From: Carettochelys insculpta
Lineage: Eukaryota > Chordata > Testudines > Carettochelyidae
Reading direction: 5' to 3'
Length of the DNA stretch: 64,000 nt
NCBI RefSeq assembly: GCF_033958435.1
Contig: NC_134138.1
Coordinates: 81,826,298 to 81,890,297, forward strand
Part shown: piece by piece, positions 58,140 to 64,000 of the stretch
How the letters are laid out: each line of letters opens with the position of its first letter
How positions within the stretch are numbered: the first letter of the stretch is position 1
Program-made: the position numbers and the translations under genes
Notes under the pieces: model-generated
The model's database searches: none
Seen by the model: only the letters and a program-made list of their open reading frames with translations
Told to the model about the DNA's origin: nothing

Positions 58140-58940
58140 ATAAAAGAAAAATTAGAAACAGTTTGTTGACAAAACTTGACACATCTGCTGGCACCGTTCT
58201 ACCTCTCCCCAGTCGGGTGTAACACCTCTTGTGACAGTCTTCTGTTGACAAAACAGCTGTGTAGACACTCCAGGGCCCTTTTGTCAACAGACAGGGCTTC
58301 CAGTTCACCAGGCAACGCTGTTTGCAGAGCTTCTGGTGAGCCATTCTGTCAATAGAAGGCCGGGCAGTCTGGCTGCTCTCTGTCGACAGAGCAGATTGCT
58401 CTCTGAATCTGCTTTTGTGTGGGGACACAATGGCCACATCTACATGAGCAGATTCTGTCGGCAAAACTGGGCTTTTGTTGACAAAAGTTGCCAAATATCT
58501 ACACTTTTAAAGTGCCCTGTCAAGTGTTTGTTGACAAAACTCAGCTGTTCAGCCGACTCCATTATACCTCTCCCCGATAAGGTATAACGCCTCTGTCGAC
58601 AATGTTTTGTCAACAGAGTACCCATGTAGACAGTTCTGTCGACAGAGAGGGCTTCCAGTTTCCTGGACAGCCCTGTTTGCAGAGCTTCTGGTCAGCCATT
58701 CTGTTGAGAGAGGGCCGGGCGTTCTGGCTGCTCTCTGTCGACAGAGCATCTTGCTCTTTCAATCTGCTTTTGTGTGTAGACGCTGTCAACAGAGGTACTG
58801 CCAATGTTTCTCTGTTGACAGTGACCTCTGTTGACAGAGGCTGCCTGTGTAGACGTGGCCAATCTGTCAACCAGAGTTTTGCCAGGAAATCCCTTCCAAC
58901 AGTGACTTCTGTTGACAGAGGCTTCTCATGTAGACCAAGT
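58140..58940. mobile_element. Older GTTGACA-rich MITE, split by a younger relative
   Basis: Left (about 58140-58431) and right (58864-58940) parts carry the same motifs as the inner element: TTTGTTGACAAAAC, TCTGTCGACAGAGCAGA and CCCTTCCAACAGTGACTTCT. The inner copy at 58432-58860 interrupts it. The outer ends are decayed; the right end is near CTTCTCATGTAGACCAAGTC and the left end is unclear. Confidence 0.6.
58432..58860. mobile_element. Harbinger-like MITE, GTTGACA-rich family (429 bp), nested
   Basis: The left end GGCCACATCTACATGAGCAG and the right end CTGTGTAGACGTGGCC are flanked by AAT at 58429-58431 and 58861-58863. The interior has many inverted TGTCGACA/TGTTGACA sites. Overlapping frames on both strands are not genes. 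Confidence 0.82.
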
Positions 58941-59894
58941 CCTAGCTATTTCACCAGTTCAGGACTGGGCTCTTTGTTATTAATAGATGCAGTTAGAATG
59001 GTATCTTGGCTATTGCAGACAAAAATATTTCCCAGTTCAAAATGTACTAAATTTAATATATGTATTTGACAGGAATATGCACCAATCATGCAGATAATGC
59101 AAACAATGCAAATAATCAGTTGTAAATAATTTCATGCCTTGAACACACAGTGAGGGCTAAGGGAGCGCTCCTAATTTTTTGTTTAAACATGGCTGTTAGT
59201 AGATTAAAAAGATTACGGATTCATTTTTAACATGTGCTAATTCCTCTTCAGGGTTGTCCAAAAGGATCTGTCTGCAGCAGAACCTGTACATGCACAGCTG
59301 AAACAGAATATTCTTGTTTCTGTAGAGGCACCAAAGAGACAGTGGTGTAATACAACATTTGATGTGGGTTAAAATTAATACACAAACTTATCTGAATCCT
59401 TTGGAGCTGAAGGATGAGAGGTGGGCAGACAGGTGAAAGTGGCTTGGGCAATGTCTATAGAGCAGCCCCAGTTCTTGTCTATTCCTCTTTGAAGGCTGGG
59501 GCAATGTGAGTAGGTAGCAGCAACAGTAATGTTCTCCACAAAGCCTGAATGAGGATCATGGATTCTTCTTTCCCCGCGAGCCAGTTAAGAAGGAAGCACA
59601 GATCTCTGCTAGCCAGAACCAAAAATACAGTTAGGGATTTTCTCTCCCCACCACTCTGGAACATGCAGACATTTCTTCCCCGTCCTTTCATGTGGAGATA
59701 CAAAATGAAATATGATCTATTTTTTAAACCAGTCCAACCATCCCTTGTCTTGACTAGGTGGAGACTAGTGTCTAAGAGCTTGTTCCTCTGGTGTTTCCTG
59801 CCTCTGATCACCTATAAGTATTACAGAGGAAATCCTGCTGCCTGTAGCGTGGCAGGGGAGGCCAGAGGGAGGGAATTAAGTGTTTGAGAGGGAA
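58941..59894. other. Stretch without recognised gene
   Basis: Reading frames of about 110 codons on both strands overlap (59479-59887) and have no family resemblance. Confidence 0.5.
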
Positions 59895-60115
59895 GCCTTG
59901 TCAACACACAAACTTGCGCCACTTTAGTTAAACCGGTTTAGTTAAACGAGTACAAAAACCCATGTGTAGACATGGTTTATTTTGGTTTAGTTGAAGCCAG
60001 CACCTAGTCAATGAGAGTTAAACTGAATTAAATCACTCATAAACCAAAATAATTGTCCACATGGGGTTTAACTCCATGTCTGAAAATTCATGTCTTATTG
60101 GACACATAGACAAGC
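59895..60115. mobile_element. Probable Harbinger-like MITE with TTAGTTAAAC repeats
   Basis: The left AGCCTTGTCAACACAC and the right GGACACATAGACAAGCCC form a loose inverted pair. TTAGTTAAACCGGTTTAGTT and GGTTTATTTTGGTTTAGTTG are inside. No matching target duplication was found. Confidence 0.45.
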
Positions 60116-61260
60116 CCTGTATCACCAAGTTGCTTATGTGCAGCAGGAGGGGAGATGCATGTAATTCAAACATTGGCCAGATGTTCCCAAACTAAGACTA
60201 TTTTTTTCAAAGTCAGAATAATCTAAATGTAATATTCTGCGGGGGTGAGAACCAAATACACATCAATGGAGCAGCACTAGCTGCCAGAGGCCAAGTATGG
60301 AGCAAGGCACCCTGTGGCCTTCAACTCAGGCAATATGCCAGAAGAATCCTTCTCCAGAATTAAGAATTTAGAGGCACTAATCTTTATACAGTGCACCAAG
60401 TCACTGCTTGTTACGTATGATATTTTTATTAACCTCCTTCTTTACTGACTCCTCAAATTAAACAAATCAGAATCTGCACTTTCCTAAGGTCAGTCAAAAG
60501 TTGTTTCTTTGTTTTTCTTGTTTATGCATTCTACTTTGAAAGGTCATTGAGACTCTATAAGAGAATGAGGGTCATACTCCAAGAACAGCTCCTGTTTATC
60601 TATTGTCTCTTGTTTTCAAATATGAAGATCCTACTGTAGCAAAGATAATGATTTTGGAACTTGGCTCACACACTGCACAGTAACAGGTCAAAGTGAAATT
60701 TATAACAGGAGAAATTTCCTTTCCCCTAGGGCCATATTTCCCTTTCCAGTAAATGTTTTTATTTAAAGTGTCCAGAATGTATGCATTTGCTTCTAAGACT
60801 TTTTTGCTTTAAACCATAAAAGTCAGGTTATACTGGAGGCAGTGTATGAAAGCAGACAGTGCACATCAAACGTATGCAAGGAATTTTACTTTTGTTGTGT
60901 TTACTGGTCAAATTTAACAAGGCAGGCTTGAAATAAAGGAACTGCATATCAAACACCCATAATGGAATAAAAGGCAAAACACTTCCGTATCTATGATTCA
61001 CTGTTCACAAAAATAATGTTTAAACTTTGGCTATTAAAAGCTCTCCAACTGGCTTCTCACTCTGCAGAGAATTTCGTTCCATTTAACTTGATGGGAAAAA
61101 AATGGAAATTGCTAAATGCAAAATGTACAGTGTATGTGCACACTATGTAAGTAGCAGTTTTTCTTAAATTATTTCATTTAGTCTTTTTTACTTGTAAATC
61201 CATACAGTAAATACCTGAGCCTGTGTCTGAAGTCAGGCAGTAAGCATTAAATGCACCCTG
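60116..61260. other. Stretch without recognised gene or repeat
   Basis: AT-rich, nothing recognised. Confidence 0.5.
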
Positions 61261-61265
61261 AAAAG

Positions 61266-61335
61266 TGCCCACGAAAGCTTATGCTCCAAAATATCAGTTA
61301 GTCTATAAGGTGCCACAAGACTTCTTGTTATCCTG
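61266..61335. repeat. Short tail fragment of a widespread reptile/amniote repeat
   Basis: CCCACGAAAGCTTATGCTCC followed by TTAGTCTATAAGGTGCCACA resembles a common retroelement tail and is related in layout to the repeat unit at 30168-30446. The class is uncertain. Confidence 0.5.
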
Positions 61336-64000
61336 AAAAGTGCTTGCTCACTTTTTATTTTTTTCCCTGTCAGGAGGAGTAGGTTGATAAAGACAGCTAT
61401 CAATCACTCCATACTAGAATTCACCCGTGAGGGAGACAATTTATGTAAGCTGTTCAGTAGTCAAACTCCTGCAAGTCCTTTTTTTTCTTCTAAAGAAAGA
61501 ATTCTCTAACATATATACATTTTTATTTAGTTAAAATCAAGAAAATTCAACCAGGATCAGACTCAATCTTTCTGGCAGTCTTGGTGACTTCTGATTCTAA
61601 AACAGAAAACCTTCATTCAAAATCTAATTTTTAATAGCATAATCTGCATATTCCAGCACATGTAATCCAAAGGTTAGAACAGGATAAAGCTCAAGAAGAT
61701 GCCACATGTAATTCTGCCCCATAGTGTTTCAACAGATTTCTTTTGTTTACCAAGCCTCAGATCTGGTAGATGTAGAGCAAACTGCTAGGTGTCAAGGCAA
61801 AGTGCTATCAGCGGTGGAAGTGATAGGGGCAGGAAGGAGTTTACCTGTGATAACCCTGATAATAGTGCAATCATCAAATCTGCAACACTGACACAAGCAG
61901 CACTCCAAGAGTCCCACACAGTTCCCCCAAATTATCCCTAATTAATCTGCCACCACTGAAATGTCTATTTTTTTATTTTTGGCACTCCATCTGCAACAGA
62001 ACTGTTGGCTTCAATGAAGCTATGCTAACCTACAGCAGTTGAAAACCTAGCCCATTGTGGCCACTGCAAAATGTACATATGTTAGATTAAAAAAGAGGTG
62101 GTTGGTTTAACTAGGATTGCTAAAATGAGATATTTTAATTTTCAAATGTGCATATATCATGCTCAGAGGGTGCTGCGCAGCAAAACTTGTGATGCATGAG
62201 AACAGTAAACCAAGAAAGGAGGAATTTGTCCTGCTTTGCATCATCACAATTCTTCAATAAATGCTGTCATTGTCAGCAGTGTATGATTCATCTGATCCAT
62301 TACCTCAAGGCAAAACCATTCACAAGTTGAGGAAAGATGGCATTGTTTCCAGGGGTTTCAGTTTGCTTTTCTCTTAAAGAAGAGCCAGATATTTCAAAGT
62401 CATTCATTCGCACTATCCATAAATTGGAAAATAGCAAAAATGATCATCATCCTGCTTCTGCAAGTAGTTGTCCATTGTAGACAAGCTGGGTTCCAGAGAT
62501 CCTTAGAGGTTTCACCAAACCACACAATTCTCTCCTCAGCAGAATCCTAACTCCCTCTCCACAAATCCTTTGCTGGGTGTTCATTTATTCTCTCAGATTG
62601 ACATTTACTTTTATTTTTATGAGAGAGTCCTGGAAGCTGGAATTCTTTATTCAGTGCCTTGCTTCTATTATATATTTAATTTAAAGACTCTGTTAGGGCT
62701 CATCTGTTCTCATATTCCCTTGCTTCCAAGTCAGCTTGGGCTCTGAACTCTGTGGAGACAACTTCCCCTCCAGCTGCTCACCTCTGGTAGGCTGGAAGAG
62801 TAAGTGCACATCGGCAGAGAAGAATGCATGCAGCCTTTCTTTGCACAAGAAATGTTGCTCACTGTGTGAAGTCAACATGGCAAACTTATATGAGGATCCT
62901 GGAAGGACACTCCCACCAAACCAGCAACTAAATCTTGAATTTCTCATGAGCCCTGGGGAAGGCCCCATGCATTGTTGCGTTGCCTCTGGGTCTTCCCAGG
63001 AAGGTGACTGTGACTCAGAATCACAGCCTGCTCCCCTATCTCCTTGTAACTCTTCAGGGGCAGTTTCATGCAGGAGGCCTATACCCAGAGTAGCATCCCT
63101 CCCCAACACAACAGCTAGACTAACTAGTCCACTGATGGTGGGCCAAGGCTCCACTTACTGCCTGCCTGATTCTGTCCAGCTGTGTAGCAGGGACATAGCA
63201 GCTGTGGAGACTGCTCTCCTCAAAGCACTGCAACCCTTCAGCTACTGCTTTAGTTTGAATGCACGAGTTTCTTCATACTGAATACTGAAGCAGTGATCAC
63301 AGTAGGTACATTACAAAAAGTCTGTGCCCGTTTTAATCACTCCACAAAACCCCAAAGAGGCTTCAGCCTGAATGAATATGCAAACCAGACGGAATTCTAC
63401 CTCCTACTTGACTGAAGAGTTAATCAGAAAATAGAAATCTTTGGACATCTCATTTAAAATGACATCAGGGAGGCATTGTTTTTCATTCTGCTCAATGTGC
63501 CATGCTGGAACACCTGCTGGAAACCATTTGCAGCTGCTGCCAAAGACATCAGCGCTGAAACCATTAATTAGTTAAGTTATCCACTTCGTCCACATGTTCA
63601 AAACTTTAAGGCAAAGGCAGACTTCAGCCATGTTCCTGCATAGAGTCTCCCCTTTTTTTGCATAACACAACCCTCTCCCCAAACAATTTGGCAAGGCTAG
63701 TTGTCTCAGCTCAGAGCTAAAATAGCAGGGGCTGCAACATTATGTGGATTAATTTGCAAAGCAGCTGCTGCCATTGTACCTGGCTCAAGCATCTGTCTTT
63801 AGTTTCCCCCTTTGTGAGTATTAAATTCAACCACTTGTTTTAAACTGAAAGACTTTTGTATCTCTTTGTCCATTGGTGAAAAAAGATCAAGTCATGGGTA
63901 AAGCAAATATACTAACTCACTTTTTCTAGACACTCATTAAAGAATGGCAGACTTCTCCCAGAACCTATAGAAACTCATAGGCTTCGCATTTCTTTTTTTA
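61336..64000. other. Right end of window: no gene recognised
   Basis: A 181-codon plus-strand frame (62736-63281) is overlapped by a 153-codon minus-strand frame (62693-63154). Neither resembles a known family. I see no NOL4 exon here. Confidence 0.45.

Noticed and set aside
62736..63281. A 181-codon plus-strand frame near the right end
   Set aside because: A frame this long is not surprising by chance in 64 kb read in six frames. It overlaps a 153-codon minus-strand frame, and I see no family, splice or promoter support.

Overview
The window looks like reptile nuclear DNA, most probably from a turtle. Three things suggest this: intron-split vertebrate exons, CR1 LINEs of the turtle/crocodilian type, and a large crowd of PIF/Harbinger-type DNA transposons. 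The assignment to turtles is inferred from repeat content and was not checked against a database. Nothing bacterial, viral or CRISPR-like was seen.

The only host gene I recognise is NOL4 (nucleolar protein 4), on the + strand. Three internal coding exons are present: 25022-25201, 25891-26082 and 49115-49228. They encode 60, 64 and 38 codons, are all phase 0, and read through without a stop. The rest of the window is NOL4 intron or flank. I see no first exon, last exon or promoter of the gene.

Mobile DNA fills much of the remaining sequence. At 18907-22990 lies a 4.1-kb two-gene PIF/Harbinger element. Its left gene (+ strand) encodes a Myb/SANT-like protein and its right gene (- strand) a DDE transposase, arranged tail to tail. 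The transposase gene is broken by a frameshift, a nonsense codon and a changed catalytic residue. Four elements of 657-711 bp (1963-2670, 9963-10673, 11772-12482, 30505-31161) are internally deleted derivatives of the same family and keep both ends. All five copies have perfect 3-bp target duplications, each of a different sequence.

At least nine more short elements carry similar GGC...GTCTACAC-type ends and 3-bp duplications but have unrelated interiors. They include long palindromes at 9713-10853 (split by a later insertion), 17658-18093, 45344-45678 and 54872-55243, and a TTTTGTTGACAAAA-rich family at 11072-11484, 35919-36362 and 58432-58860.

Retroelements are CR1 copies at 1020-1850, 17164-18400, 31771-34576 and 38863-43520, a tRNA-derived SINE at 53240-53433, and the end of another LINE at 2-342. 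The 38863-43520 copy is nearly complete, with an open ORF1 and an ORF2 broken by one stop codon. Several hAT-like short elements are present, the best at 27731-28332. The 46-51 kb stretch around NOL4 exon 3 is notably poor in recognisable repeats.
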